From contig SVLU01000002.1 in the NCBI GenBank assembly GCA_015067795.1, positions 50,422 through 114,421 on the forward strand: a DNA stretch of 64,000 bases, given 5' to 3'. Below the pieces are notes generated by a model. It had not been told where the DNA came from. It did not search any database and worked only from the letters and a program-made list of their open reading frames with translations. This DNA comes from Oscillospiraceae bacterium (lineage in GTDB: Bacteria > Bacillota > Clostridia > Oscillospirales > Oscillospiraceae). The position numbers were made by a program, and so were the translations under genes. This document shows positions 51,699-59,819 of this stretch, one piece after another; position 1 is the stretch's first letter, and each line of letters begins with the position of its first letter.

Positions 51699-52382
51699 AT
51701 GAACATAGGCGAAACCCTTAAAAAGCTCCGCAAGAGCAAAGGCTGTTCCCAGACCAAAACCGCATCCTTTCTCTCTGCAAACGGCTGTCCTGTTACACAG
51801 AGAGCCGTTTCCAACTGGGAAAGGGGAGAGACCATGCCCAGCGGTGAACAGCTTATACTGTTATGCAAATTCTATAATGTTCACGATATTCTTTCTGTCT
51901 TTTGTGGCGAGTCCGGTTTAACTGCTAACCTCAACGAAGCAGGAAAGAAGCGTGTTTTTGAGTATATCAGACTTCTTGAAAACGACAGCGAATTCTCACT
52001 TATAAAGAAGCAGGAAAAGATAGTCAGAACTATTCCGCTCTATAATCTTCCTGTTTCTGCCGGTACAGGTCAGCTTCTTGACAGCTCCGATTATGAGCTT
52101 ATCGAAGCTGATGACACAGCCGCTGAATCTGCAAGCTTTGCCGTCAGAGTAAGGGGCGACAGTATGATGCCCAGATTTGCCGATGGTGAGATTATTTATA
52201 TCAAACAGCAGCAGACTTTGGAAAATGGCGAATGTGGCATTTTTATTCTCAATGGCGAAGTTTACTGCAAGCTTCTGAGCCGGGAAAACGGCGTTCAGCT
52301 TATTTCCGTTAATGCGTCATATTTACCCATAAATGTTTCATATAACGATGAATTCAGAGTTTTGGGTAAGGTTTTGAGTTAA
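51699..52382 (+). CDS. LexA-like HTH/S24 peptidase repressor
   Basis: The 227-residue protein has an N-terminal XRE-type helix-turn-helix (IGETLKKLRKSKGCSQTKTASFL...TQRAVSNWERGETMPS, residues 4-52) and a C-terminal S24 domain: a possible cleavage site in VSAGTGQLL (Gly rather than the usual Ala-Gly), the catalytic Ser in VRGDSMMPRF and Lys in EVYCKLLS. Such proteins are phage-repressor-like and self-cleave under RecA control. No phage genes adjoin it, so a chromosomal stress regulator is possible. ATG at 51699 has AGGAG eight bases upstream. Confidence 0.88.
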   Translation: MNIGETLKKLRKSKGCSQTKTASFLSANGCPVTQRAVSNWERGETMPSGEQLILLCKFYNVHDILSVFCGESGLTANLNEAGKKRVFEYIRLLENDSEFSLIKKQEKIVRTIPLYNLPVSAGTGQLLDSSDYELIEADDTAAESASFAVRVRGDSMMPRFADGEIIYIKQQQTLENGECGIFILNGEVYCKLLSRENGVQLISVNASYLPINVSYNDEFRVLGKVLS

Positions 52383-52388
52383 ATACAT

Positions 52389-52414
52389 ACAGCTCCCGTA
52401 TAAAAGGGAGCTGT
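52389..52414 (+). terminator. Terminator-like hairpin of the mrnC/repressor unit
   Basis: A nine-base-pair stem (52389-52397 with 52406-52414) is followed by TTCATT, a weak T-run. Confidence 0.6.
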
Positions 52415-52441
52415 TTCATTAATTTGAAAAGGAGAACAACT

Positions 52442-52903
52442 ATGTTAGAAGTTGGAACAATAGCACCGAATTTTACTCTGCTTGATAAAAGCGGTGAACA
52501 GATTAGCCTTTCCGATTTTCTTGGAAAGAAGATAGTTCTTTATTTCTATCCAAGAGACAACACTCCCGGCTGCACCCGTCAGGCCTGTGCTTTTGCCCGT
52601 AGCTATGATGAATTCAAGACAATGGATGTTGTTGTTATCGGCATAAGCAAGGATTCAGTTGCATCTCACTTGAAGTTTGCTGAAAAGCATAATCTGCCCT
52701 TTATCCTTCTTTCCGACCCCGAGCTTCAGGCAATCCAGGGCTATGATGTATGGAAGGAAAAGAAGAATTACGGCAAGGTAAGCATGGGTGTTGTGCGTAC
52801 AACATATATTATTGACGAAAGTGGCGTTATTGAAAAGGTTATGCCCAAGGTAAAGCCCGATACAAACGCCGCTGAGATTTTGACATATCTTGCAGATAAA
52901 TAA
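52442..52903 (+). CDS. bcp: Thioredoxin-dependent thiol peroxidase, Bcp/PrxQ type
   Basis: The 153-residue peroxiredoxin has the peroxidatic Cys in YFYPRDNTPGCTRQACAF and a resolving Cys five residues later, the atypical two-Cys PrxQ arrangement. It reduces peroxides with thioredoxin. ATG at 52442 is preceded by AAAGGAG; an upstream TTG would add spurious residues. Confidence 0.95.
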   Translation: MLEVGTIAPNFTLLDKSGEQISLSDFLGKKIVLYFYPRDNTPGCTRQACAFARSYDEFKTMDVVVIGISKDSVASHLKFAEKHNLPFILLSDPELQAIQGYDVWKEKKNYGKVSMGVVRTTYIIDESGVIEKVMPKVKPDTNAAEILTYLADK

Positions 52904-52907
52904 TAAA

Positions 52908-52937
52908 AAGCTCGGTCATTTATAATTGACCGAGCTT
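52908..52937. terminator. Bidirectional terminator
   Basis: A perfect 11-base-pair stem (52908-52918 with 52927-52937), with AAAAA on the left and TTTC on the right, sits between convergent bcp and the M14 peptidase gene. Confidence 0.8.
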
Positions 52938-52941
52938 TCGA

Positions 52942-54231
52942 TTATGCAGTTACAGTAAGACCGAGCACTAAAATTCCAATATTATCATTGTATATCTCGT
53001 TAAACTGTGATAAGGGCAGGGGAGATACACCTTTTCCCGCTTCTATGGTATATGACGGGCGGTTATAGGTCATAATAAACCAATCCTTATATCCGGCATA
53101 GCCCGACTCTGAGGGTGTTTCCTCCACAAGATAGCCGCTTACATCACCAAACTGCTGTGCAATTTCAAATGAATTTTCAGGCAGATAATCAAGATATTTC
53201 CAGAAAATAACCTCACCCTGAGTGTGATATGAAAGAGTAATTGAAAAATTACGCAGCCTTGTGAATTCATAAACGGCTCTGCTTTCAGGTGCTTCAAGAG
53301 GCGCGTTACCAACAAAATCACGAGGTGCAGGTGAAACAAACCCCTGAGCAAATTTAATCTCTCTTGCTGTTTCCCAGCCTGCAGGGTACTGGAGATTTGT
53401 GTCAATACCGTTTATATTCGCTTTCCATCCGTTTGGAAAGGGAATACCGGGATAATCGGCGGAAATTGAAAGAGCATCGTTATAAAAGCTTCCTGAGTTA
53501 AGAAGTCCGGTTACCAGATCAACTCCGTCAGGATTAACCATAGGTATTATATATAGAGAAGCAGTATTAAAAAGCTCTTCCGCTGAGGTATTGAAAATCT
53601 CGCTGTCGTTAGCATAAGCCTTTGCATAGTCCTCAATAAATTTCATTAAAACGGTAGTTGTGATCCATTCGTTTGCGTGATGAGATCCATTGTAAAATAC
53701 CTGATTGTTGCCGCTTCCTATCTGTACATAATAAAGTGGCTTTCCCATAACGCTACGACCGGCAACGGAAATATTTATAAACGGATATCTTGCTTTCAGC
53801 CCCTGTAAGGTCAGCTCAAGAAGAAAACTTGTAAAGCTGATGTTAGTTGGAACAACATTAAAATCAAGTGGTATCGCAAGCCTGCTTCCCACACGTAAAT
53901 TCATTGGGTCAATATTGGGATTTGCTGTTTCTATTGCAGTAATTGAACTGTCATATCTTTGGGAAATTCTGTAAAGGGTATCACCCTGACGAATTATATG
54001 ATAACGAAAGCCTGTAAGCCAGGGAGTCAGAGTCTCCCAGGTTCTCGGTCCTATAACTCCATCGGGGGTGAGATTATTTGATTGCTGAAAACGTCTTGCG
54101 GCTTCTGCGGTAATTCTTCCAAATACACCGTCAATATTGCCCTGATAAAAACCCGCTCTCTGCAACCCAAGCTGAGCCATCTCAACTAAGGGACCGCGGG
54201 AGCCTGTGCGAAGTGTTTCAAAAACTGCCAT
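52942..54231 (-). CDS. M14 carboxypeptidase-like cell-wall endopeptidase with PG-binding and LysM domains
   Basis: The 429-residue protein has an N-terminal peptidoglycan-binding helix bundle (residues about 8-70), a LysM motif (YHIIRQGDTLYRISQRY, about 77-122) and an M14 metallopeptidase domain. HHANE (His 185, Glu 188), a later SYHTQGEV His, and TIEAG with the catalytic Glu are intact. The layout matches gamma-D-glutamyl-diaminopimelate endopeptidases of sporulating Bacillus. There is no signal peptide, so it may act in the mother cell or spore. ATG at 54231 has GGAGG upstream; a longer frame has none. Confidence 0.88.
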   Translation of the reverse strand: MAVFETLRTGSRGPLVEMAQLGLQRAGFYQGNIDGVFGRITAEAARRFQQSNNLTPDGVIGPRTWETLTPWLTGFRYHIIRQGDTLYRISQRYDSSITAIETANPNIDPMNLRVGSRLAIPLDFNVVPTNISFTSFLLELTLQGLKARYPFINISVAGRSVMGKPLYYVQIGSGNNQVFYNGSHHANEWITTTVLMKFIEDYAKAYANDSEIFNTSAEELFNTASLYIIPMVNPDGVDLVTGLLNSGSFYNDALSISADYPGIPFPNGWKANINGIDTNLQYPAGWETAREIKFAQGFVSPAPRDFVGNAPLEAPESRAVYEFTRLRNFSITLSYHTQGEVIFWKYLDYLPENSFEIAQQFGDVSGYLVEETPSESGYAGYKDWFIMTYNRPSYTIEAGKGVSPLPLSQFNEIYNDNIGILVLGLTVTA

Positions 54232-54457
54232 ACTTTTCCTCCAAATAAGATCAGATGATATTACAAATATATGGCAGATAATCAAAATTGATGAAAGACT
54301 TTTACGGATAAGTGGCCGAAAGTATATGATACGTTTAAAAGTTAATACTTTAGTGCATCGGACATTATTTTACAAGGGAAATGTGAAATAATTTGCCATA
54401 ATTCCTCCTGTTTTTCGGGATATATTAAAGATGTAAAAACAGAAAGGGGGATTTAAG

Positions 54458-55432
54458 ATAAAGGCTGTACGAAAAAGCATTATCATGTTTTCGCTTTTTA
54501 TGCTGTCAGCAATTCCCGTCAGAGCCTATGCCGCTGAGCTTCCTGAATCACTTATTCCCATGGGTAATGTGGTTGGTATAACTGCGGTTACAGACGGTGC
54601 AATGGTGATAGACACCGATGACGGCTCTGCTGCTGAGGAGGCCGGTCTTAAGGCAGGGGATATCATTGTAGATATAAACGACCGGGATGTTGAATTTGCG
54701 GCAGATATAAGCGAAATATTGGATAGCTGTAATGATAAAGCGATAGTAACCGTGGAGCGTTCAGGACGTTGTTTGGATTTTGAAGTGACACCAAAAGACG
54801 GTAAAATCGGTGTATGGCTAAGGGATTGTGTTAACGGTATAGGGACTATAACCTATTACGATCCAATTTCAAACTCTTATGGTGCTCTTGGTCATTCAAT
54901 AACGGACTGTGATACCGGGGTGATGCTTCCGTTAAGGGATGGCGAGATAACAAATGCTTATTTATCGGAGATAGTCATGGGTAAACCAGGTGACCCGGGG
55001 CAGCTTCAGGGAGTACCCGATTTCGCCACAGTTTACGGCAATATAACCGTCAATACCGAGCATGGTATTTTCGGAGATATAACATCAAGCAAGATAACAG
55101 AAAACCGCAATGCATACCCAACAGCAGAGGAAAGTGAAATAAAGACAGGGGAAGCGGTAATATTATCAGATGCCATAGACGGAGAGCTTCGGGAATATAC
55201 TATCGAGGTTAGCAGGATTTTTTCGGGAATAGTCACAGACGGTAAGGATATGATGATTACCGTCACAGATGAAAGACTATTGGAAAATACCGGCGGTATA
55301 GTTCAGGGCATGAGCGGCAGTCCGATAATTCAGGATGGAAAATTTATTGGTGCAGTAACTCATGTTTTGATCAATGAACCAACCAAGGGTTATGGGATTT
55401 TTATAGAAAATATGATAGATGCAGCGGCCTAA
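54458..55432 (+). CDS. SpoIVB-like S55 peptidase, probable ATA start
   Basis: The protein has a signal peptide, a PDZ domain (GSAAEEAGLKAGDIIVDIN) and an S55 peptidase domain with GALGHSITD (His) and GIVQGMSGSPII (Ser). SpoIVB cleaves SpoIVFA to trigger pro-sigma-K processing in sporulation. The first ATG (54485) lacks a ribosome-binding site and a charged N-terminus. Extending to ATA at 54458 adds IKAVRKSII, giving a normal signal peptide, and puts AAGGGGG seven bases upstream. I therefore place the start at 54458, giving 324 residues, with moderate certainty; the minimal form is 54485-55432 (315 residues). Confidence 0.85.
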   Translation: MKAVRKSIIMFSLFMLSAIPVRAYAAELPESLIPMGNVVGITAVTDGAMVIDTDDGSAAEEAGLKAGDIIVDINDRDVEFAADISEILDSCNDKAIVTVERSGRCLDFEVTPKDGKIGVWLRDCVNGIGTITYYDPISNSYGALGHSITDCDTGVMLPLRDGEITNAYLSEIVMGKPGDPGQLQGVPDFATVYGNITVNTEHGIFGDITSSKITENRNAYPTAEESEIKTGEAVILSDAIDGELREYTIEVSRIFSGIVTDGKDMMITVTDERLLENTGGIVQGMSGSPIIQDGKFIGAVTHVLINEPTKGYGIFIENMIDAAA

Positions 55433-55483
55433 TGGGTGTCAGGTTACCGCCCATTTAACCGAAATCAAATATTCTATACGTAG

Positions 55484-55509
55484 GGGCGGCTACCAGCCGC
55501 CCGCTTTTT
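55484..55509 (+). terminator. Terminator of the SpoIVB-like gene, GTAGGGGC-type repeat
   Basis: An eight-base-pair GC stem (55484-55491 with 55495-55502) is followed by GCTTTTTT. The preceding GTAGGGGCGGC resembles a short repeat widespread in gut Clostridia, and 57691-57717 has a similar GTAGGG-led hairpin. Confidence 0.7.
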
Positions 55510-55558
55510 TGCCAATTTCACCGCCCAGTGATATGATAAAAGAAAAGGCGATAATGGT

Positions 55559-55720
55559 ATGAAAATAAAAGGATACAGTTTTAACTGCGAGAAGCCCTTC
55601 TTTGTATATTTTAAAAAGCATTACTTGCCTTGTTGTAGTAGCCGACTAACACGGCAAAAAGTTTCTAAAATCATACATATCCAGTGGCAAATACCCCTGT
55701 CTTTTACTGCGATTCTGTGA
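55559..55720 (+). pseudogene. Possible remnant of a small zinc-ribbon protein
   Basis: A 53-codon frame encodes MKIKGYSFNCEKPFFVYF followed by KKHYLPCCSSRLTRQKVSKII. It resembles short Firmicute zinc-ribbon proteins that have CxxC pairs before KPFFV and in YCPxCxSxLxRKKVSKI, but several cysteines are missing and the frame ends early. No good ribosome-binding site is at the usual distance. A decayed gene is more likely than a functional one. Confidence 0.3.
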
Positions 55721-55762
55721 TACAATCAGTTAAACAAACTTGAACTTGGAGAAGTATTTATT

Positions 55763-56479
55763 ATGGCTATGTGGAATCCATGGCGAGGTTGTAAAAAATG
55801 CAGTGAAGGATGTCTGCATTGCTATATACACAAAGGCGATGCTAAACGTGGTGTTAATACAAACGACATTGTAAAAACAAAAGATTATTACAAACCTATT
55901 GAGCAGTTAAAAAACGGAAACTACAAAATGAAAGCAGGGATAGTTTATCTTTGCTTTTCAACAGATTTTCTGATAGAAGAAGCAGACGTATGGCGTAAAG
56001 AGTGCTGGAATATGATAAAAGAGCGACAAGATTGTACTTTTCTTTTTCTCACTAAACGAATAGAAAGGTTTGCAGATTGTGTCCCTGACGATTGGGGAGA
56101 TGGATATGAGAATGTTGTTGTGTGCTGTACTGTTGAAACTCAAAAAAATGCAGATAAAAGATTATCATTATTTGAATCACTTCCGATAAAGCACAAATGT
56201 ATTACTGCACAACCGTTGCTTGAAAAAATACATATTGAACCGTATCTTGATAATATTGAACTTGTAGTTGTCGGTGGGGAGTCGGATTATTGTGCACGAC
56301 CGTTTGATTATGATTGGGCACTTGATATCAGAAAACAATGTATTCGTAAAAATGTATCCTTTGAGTTCAGACAATGCGGAACTCATTTTATCAAAAATGG
56401 TAAAGAATACAAATTGCAAACAAAAGACCTGTGTAGTCAAGCAAGAAAAGCAGGAATAGATTTCAAGGCTCTCAGATAA
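55763..56479 (+). CDS. DUF5131 (phage Gp37/Gp68-like) protein
   Basis: The 238-residue protein starts MAMWNPWRGCKKCSEGCLHCY, a Cys cluster like that of radical-SAM-type proteins, and contains LCFSTDFLIEEADVWR, FLFLTKRIERF, VVCCTVETQ and VVVGGESDYCARPFDYDWALDIRKQC. These match DUF5131, known as phage protein Gp37/Gp68, common in phages and mobile regions with unknown activity. The local sequence is more A/T-rich than its neighbours and rich in AAA/ATA codons, suggesting transfer. It stands alone. Confidence 0.85.
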   Translation: MAMWNPWRGCKKCSEGCLHCYIHKGDAKRGVNTNDIVKTKDYYKPIEQLKNGNYKMKAGIVYLCFSTDFLIEEADVWRKECWNMIKERQDCTFLFLTKRIERFADCVPDDWGDGYENVVVCCTVETQKNADKRLSLFESLPIKHKCITAQPLLEKIHIEPYLDNIELVVVGGESDYCARPFDYDWALDIRKQCIRKNVSFEFRQCGTHFIKNGKEYKLQTKDLCSQARKAGIDFKALR

Positions 56480-56488
56480 GAATTTTAA

Positions 56489-56505
56489 CAGGGGCATTTG
56501 CCCCT
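56489..56505 (+). terminator. Hairpin left of repeat copy C
   Basis: CAGGGGC-ATT-TGCCCCTG forms a seven-pair stem just after the DUF5131 stop; a hairpin with the same arms and another loop lies on the other side of the repeat (56679-56697). Confidence 0.5.
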
Positions 56506-56511
56506 GAGCGT

Positions 56512-56681
56512 GTCAAAGAACCCATCTCTGTCATTCCGAGGAGCGAAGCGACGTGGAAATCTTATCTGAAATAGTTGCAGAAACTTTACGTTTTTGAATA
56601 TTTTAGATACTTTTTTAAGATTGCCACGATCCCTTTTGGATCTCGCAATGACAAGTTTTATACTTTTTTTGACAGTCTGAG
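56512..56681. repeat. Dispersed palindromic repeat, copy C
   Basis: About 170 bases nearly identical in layout to copy A: ends GTCAAAG and CTTTTTTTGAC are inverted, and internal blocks TGTCATTCCGAGGAGCGAAG and CTCGCAATGACA are shared. It has no coding capacity and fits a MITE- or REP-like element. The flanking hairpins have matching arms, as if the copy had landed in a terminator. Confidence 0.85.
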
Positions 56682-56708
56682 GGGCGGTTTGCCCCTGTTA
56701 TTTTATTT
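56679..56708 (+). terminator. Hairpin right of repeat copy C
   Basis: AGGGGC-GGTTT-GCCCCT (56680-56696) is followed by GTTATTTTATTT; it could terminate transcription from the left. Confidence 0.55.
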
Positions 56709-56755
56709 CTACATATGCTATAATAAGTTCCAATAATTAGAATTTGGAGGCAGGT

Positions 56756-57688
56756 ATGAATAATATAATCAAAGTTTTAGAAATTATTCTGCCAATTTTT
56801 GTAACCATATCATTGGGCGTGTTGGCCAAGAAAAAGAATACAATCTCGGAAGAGGGGATTAAGGGACTTCAGAAGCTTGTAATGACATTCTGTGTACCAT
56901 GTGTATTATTTAATTCTTGTCTGACCGGCGATTTCGGTATGGAATCGGTAACTGCTATGACGCTCGTAATACCGCTTGTATTATTAAGCGCTTTATGGGC
57001 ATTCAGAGCCAGAAAGAGAAAATATCCATATCACAATCTTCCAATGATTTTTTCGGCACAAGAGTCAGGAATGTTAGGTATTCCACTGTTTATAGCATTA
57101 TTTGGAGCTGCATATACATACAAAATTGGGGTATTGGATTTAGCACAGAGTATCGTTGCAATTCCGATAATTGCAATCTTGTCAGCTGACACAGGTAAAA
57201 ATCCATCCGTTGGTTATGTACTTAAGAAAGTATTTCAGTCACCACTGCTTTTGATGAGCATTTTAGGTATAGTGCTTAATCTGTCGGGTGCAATGCGTGT
57301 TTTGAACGATATTGGAATAGGTGTTATTATCACAGAGATTACCGGCTTTATTGCTCAGCCGGTAAGTGCGGTAATATTATTCTGTGTTGGGTACAACTTT
57401 TCTTTGGGAAAAGAAAACCGCAGGCATATATTTGAATTATGTGGTATTCATTTAGTTATGTTCGCGATTTTTTGTTTAATTATCCAGGCTGTCTTGTGTC
57501 TTGTTCCGTCTGTTGACGCTGAAACAAGATGGGCAATTCTGCTTTACTGTGCGTTACCGGGAAGCTACTTATCAGCAGGACTTGGTAAGACAAAAGAAGA
57601 GGCTACTGTTGCTGCAAGTGTGAGCTCTGTGTTGACAATAGTCTGTTTGATTATATTTTCTATTATTGCGATGATTGCGGCATCATAA
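56756..57688 (+). CDS. AEC-family (auxin efflux carrier) transporter
   Basis: The 310-residue membrane protein has about ten helices in two halves. The N-terminal LEIILPIFVTISLGVLAKK, GLQKLVMTFCVPCVLFNSC and QESGMLGIPLFIALFG match the AEC family, whose bacterial members export or import small organic acids such as malate. The substrate is not deducible. TTGGAGG five bases before ATG 56756 sets the start. A TATAAT box at 56719-56724 lies upstream. Confidence 0.88.
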   Translation: MNNIIKVLEIILPIFVTISLGVLAKKKNTISEEGIKGLQKLVMTFCVPCVLFNSCLTGDFGMESVTAMTLVIPLVLLSALWAFRARKRKYPYHNLPMIFSAQESGMLGIPLFIALFGAAYTYKIGVLDLAQSIVAIPIIAILSADTGKNPSVGYVLKKVFQSPLLLMSILGIVLNLSGAMRVLNDIGIGVIITEITGFIAQPVSAVILFCVGYNFSLGKENRRHIFELCGIHLVMFAIFCLIIQAVLCLVPSVDAETRWAILLYCALPGSYLSAGLGKTKEEATVAASVSSVLTIVCLIIFSIIAMIAAS

Positions 57689-57690
57689 AT

Positions 57691-57717
57691 GTAGGGAACG
57701 ACCTGTGTGTCGTTCTC
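57691..57717. repeat. Small GTAGGG-led hairpin repeat
   Basis: Arms 57694-57702 and 57709-57717 (GGGAACGAC/GTCGTTCTC) follow GTA, resembling the GTAGGGGCGGC hairpin at 55482-55502. It lies between the AEC gene and the P-loop-CYTH gene. Confidence 0.5.
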
Positions 57718-57748
57718 TGCTGTTAGATAATAATTCGGGGAGTAGCAA

Positions 57749-58840
57749 ATGGATATAACAAAAATCGTAATTACAGGCGGACCGTGTGCAGGTAAATCTG
57801 CTGCAATGAGTTGGATTGAGAACGCTTTTACCAATCTGGGTTATACTGTTCTCCTTGTTCACGAAACTGCAACTGAGCTTATTACAGGCGGTGTAGCACC
57901 CTGGACCTGCGGTACTGTCGCTGAATATCAGAAGTGTCAGCTTAAACTGCAGCTCGAAAAGGAAAAGGTATTTGAAAAGGCCGCTTATACAATGGAGGCA
58001 GAAAAGGTTCTCATTGTGTGCGATCGCGGCACTATGGATAATAAAGCATATTTGAGCGAAGCTGAATTTGAGGATGCAATGAAGCTTGTAGGGCTGAATG
58101 AAGTTGAGCTTCGCGACAGCTATGATGCTGTTTTCCATCTTGTATCTGCAGCAAAGGGTTCAGAAGAATTTTATACTACCCGAAACAACACCGCAAGAAG
58201 AGAAACAGCTATGGAAGCGGCAGCTATTGATGATAAGCTTATCTCAGCATGGGCAGGACATCCCCATCTGCGTGTGATTGCCTGTGCTCCAGCATTTGAG
58301 GAAAAGATGAAGCATCTAATTGATGAAATCCGCTTTTTCCTTGGCGAGCCGGAGCCCCTTGAAATTGAAAGAAAGTTCCTGATTGAATACCCTGACATCA
58401 AATGGCTTGAAAGCAATCCTTTCTGTAAGCGTGTAGAGATATCTCAGACTTATCTTGAAAGCAATGCCGGTGCTCATATTCGTATAAGACAGCGTGGCGT
58501 TGACGGTAGCTATATCTATATTCAAACGATAAAGCATAAGATTTCTGATATCAAACGCATCGAGGTTGAAAAACGCCTTTCCAGGGATGAATACACGAAG
58601 CTGTTAACGGTTACTGATAAAAAATACACGATCTCAAAAAACAGATACTGCTTAGTCCACGAAAACCAGTATTTCGAGCTTGATGTGTTCCCATTCTGGG
58701 ATGATAAGGCAGTTTTAGAGATCGAGCTTACCCACGAGAATGCGGATATTGTATTTCCAAAGGAAATAAAAATCATAAAGGAAGTTTCCAACGACGCTTC
58801 CTATAATAACTCCTATTTAGCAAAAGTAATGGGACAATGA
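57749..58840 (+). CDS. P-loop ATPase fused to a CYTH domain
   Basis: The 363-residue protein has an N-terminal AAA_28/NadR-like P-loop domain (residues 1 to about 195; Walker A VITGGPCAGKSAAM, and VLIVCDRGTMDNKAY) and a C-terminal CYTH domain (about 203-363) opening with the ExExK motif EIERKFL, then HIRIRQRG and EVEKRL. CYTH domains bind triphosphates through a ring of basic and acidic residues. The same order occurs in Drosophila TTD14, a GTP-binding protein. The bacterial function is unknown. It is followed by the ferritin-VIT1 gene. Confidence 0.88.
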   Translation: MDITKIVITGGPCAGKSAAMSWIENAFTNLGYTVLLVHETATELITGGVAPWTCGTVAEYQKCQLKLQLEKEKVFEKAAYTMEAEKVLIVCDRGTMDNKAYLSEAEFEDAMKLVGLNEVELRDSYDAVFHLVSAAKGSEEFYTTRNNTARRETAMEAAAIDDKLISAWAGHPHLRVIACAPAFEEKMKHLIDEIRFFLGEPEPLEIERKFLIEYPDIKWLESNPFCKRVEISQTYLESNAGAHIRIRQRGVDGSYIYIQTIKHKISDIKRIEVEKRLSRDEYTKLLTVTDKKYTISKNRYCLVHENQYFELDVFPFWDDKAVLEIELTHENADIVFPKEIKIIKEVSNDASYNNSYLAKVMGQ

Positions 58841-58851
58841 CCATCAAATTA

Positions 58852-58879
58852 TTGCAATTTCCATTTGTTGTGATATTAT
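58852..58879 (+). promoter_or_regulatory. Probable promoter of the ferritin-VIT1 unit
   Basis: TTGCAA (58852-58857) and TATTAT (58874-58879) are 16 bases apart, about 35 bases before the GTG start. Confidence 0.5.
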
Positions 58880-58913
58880 ATTAGCAAATGAAAACATGAA
58901 AGGGGAACTCATT

Positions 58914-59795
58914 GTGGCAAAGAGTATATCTCAGAAAGCTATGGAGCTGATAATGAAAATGCAGCACAACGAGCTTACTGAAAGCATAATCTATGAACGC
59001 ATAGCTCGTTTTGCTAAAGGAGAAGAGAATAAGCAGACTCTGCTTCGCCTGGCTCGTGAGGAATACGCTCACTATCAGATTTGGAAGTCCTATTCAAATA
59101 AAGAGCTTAAGCCTAATAAGAGAAAAATATTCTGGTACTCTCTGATGGCAAGAATTCTTGGCTTCACATTTGCCGTTAAGCTCATGGAGCGTGGCGAAGA
59201 GCTTGCTCAGGAGGAATATGAGCTTCTTGCATCTGAGGTTGAGGAAAGCACAGCCATCCGCGAACAGGAAGAGGAGCATGAAAAGGCTCTCCTGGGTATG
59301 CTTGATGAAGAACGCCTGCAGTACGTTGGCAGTATGGTCCTTGGTTTAAACGATGCTCTTGTTGAGCTTACCGGCAGCCTTGCCGGCTTCACCTTTGCAA
59401 TGCAGAATACGAGACTTATCGCTCTTTCCGGTCTTATTATCGGTATTTCCGCAACATTTTCCATGGCTTCCAGCGAATTCCTCGCCGCACGAAGCGAGGG
59501 ACGTACAGACGCTTTAAAATCCTGTACATACACAGGCATCGCATATCTCCTTACGGTAATTATCCTCATAGCACCGTATCTGATATTCCCAACTGCTCAG
59601 TATATAGCAGCTCTTGTCTGTATGCTTATTGCTGTTGTTCTCATTATCGCAGGATTTACCTATTACATTTCCGTTGCACAGGATCAGCCTTTCAAGTCCC
59701 ACTTCCTTGAAATGGCAGTTATCAGCATCGGCGTTGCTGTTGTTTCCTTCGTTGTTGGTGTTCTTGCAAAGAAATTACTTGGCGTTGATATTTAA
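58914..59795 (+). CDS. Ferritin-like domain fused to a VIT1/CCC1 transporter
   Basis: The 293-residue protein has an N-terminal rubrerythrin/ferritin-like helical domain (about residues 1-140) with ESIIYERIARFAKGEENK, REEYAHYQIW and EQEEEHEKALL as probable diiron ligands. A C-terminal VIT1/CCC1 membrane domain (about 145-293) begins GSMVLGLNDALVELTGSLAGF. The architecture matches MbfA, an iron or manganese exporter protecting against metal-dependent oxidative stress. GTG at 58914 has AAAGGGGA seven bases upstream; ATG at 58896 overlaps that site. Confidence 0.9.
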   Translation: MAKSISQKAMELIMKMQHNELTESIIYERIARFAKGEENKQTLLRLAREEYAHYQIWKSYSNKELKPNKRKIFWYSLMARILGFTFAVKLMERGEELAQEEYELLASEVEESTAIREQEEEHEKALLGMLDEERLQYVGSMVLGLNDALVELTGSLAGFTFAMQNTRLIALSGLIIGISATFSMASSEFLAARSEGRTDALKSCTYTGIAYLLTVIILIAPYLIFPTAQYIAALVCMLIAVVLIIAGFTYYISVAQDQPFKSHFLEMAVISIGVAVVSFVVGVLAKKLLGVDI

Positions 59796-59819
59796 GAATT
59801 TAGAAACAGGAGCGGTATT

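Larger units (their letters stand above)
55433..55762. other. Intergenic region before the DUF5131 gene
   Basis: 330 bases holding a terminator-like repeat hairpin (55484-55509), a possible small gene remnant (55559-55720) and a weak candidate -10 box TACAAT (55721-55726) for the DUF5131 gene. Nothing else was recognised. Confidence 0.5.

Noticed and set aside
51699..52382. Marker of an integrated prophage
   Set aside because: The HTH/S24 protein is phage-repressor-like, but its neighbours (mrnC, bcp) are housekeeping genes and no integrase, structural gene or attachment repeat is visible.
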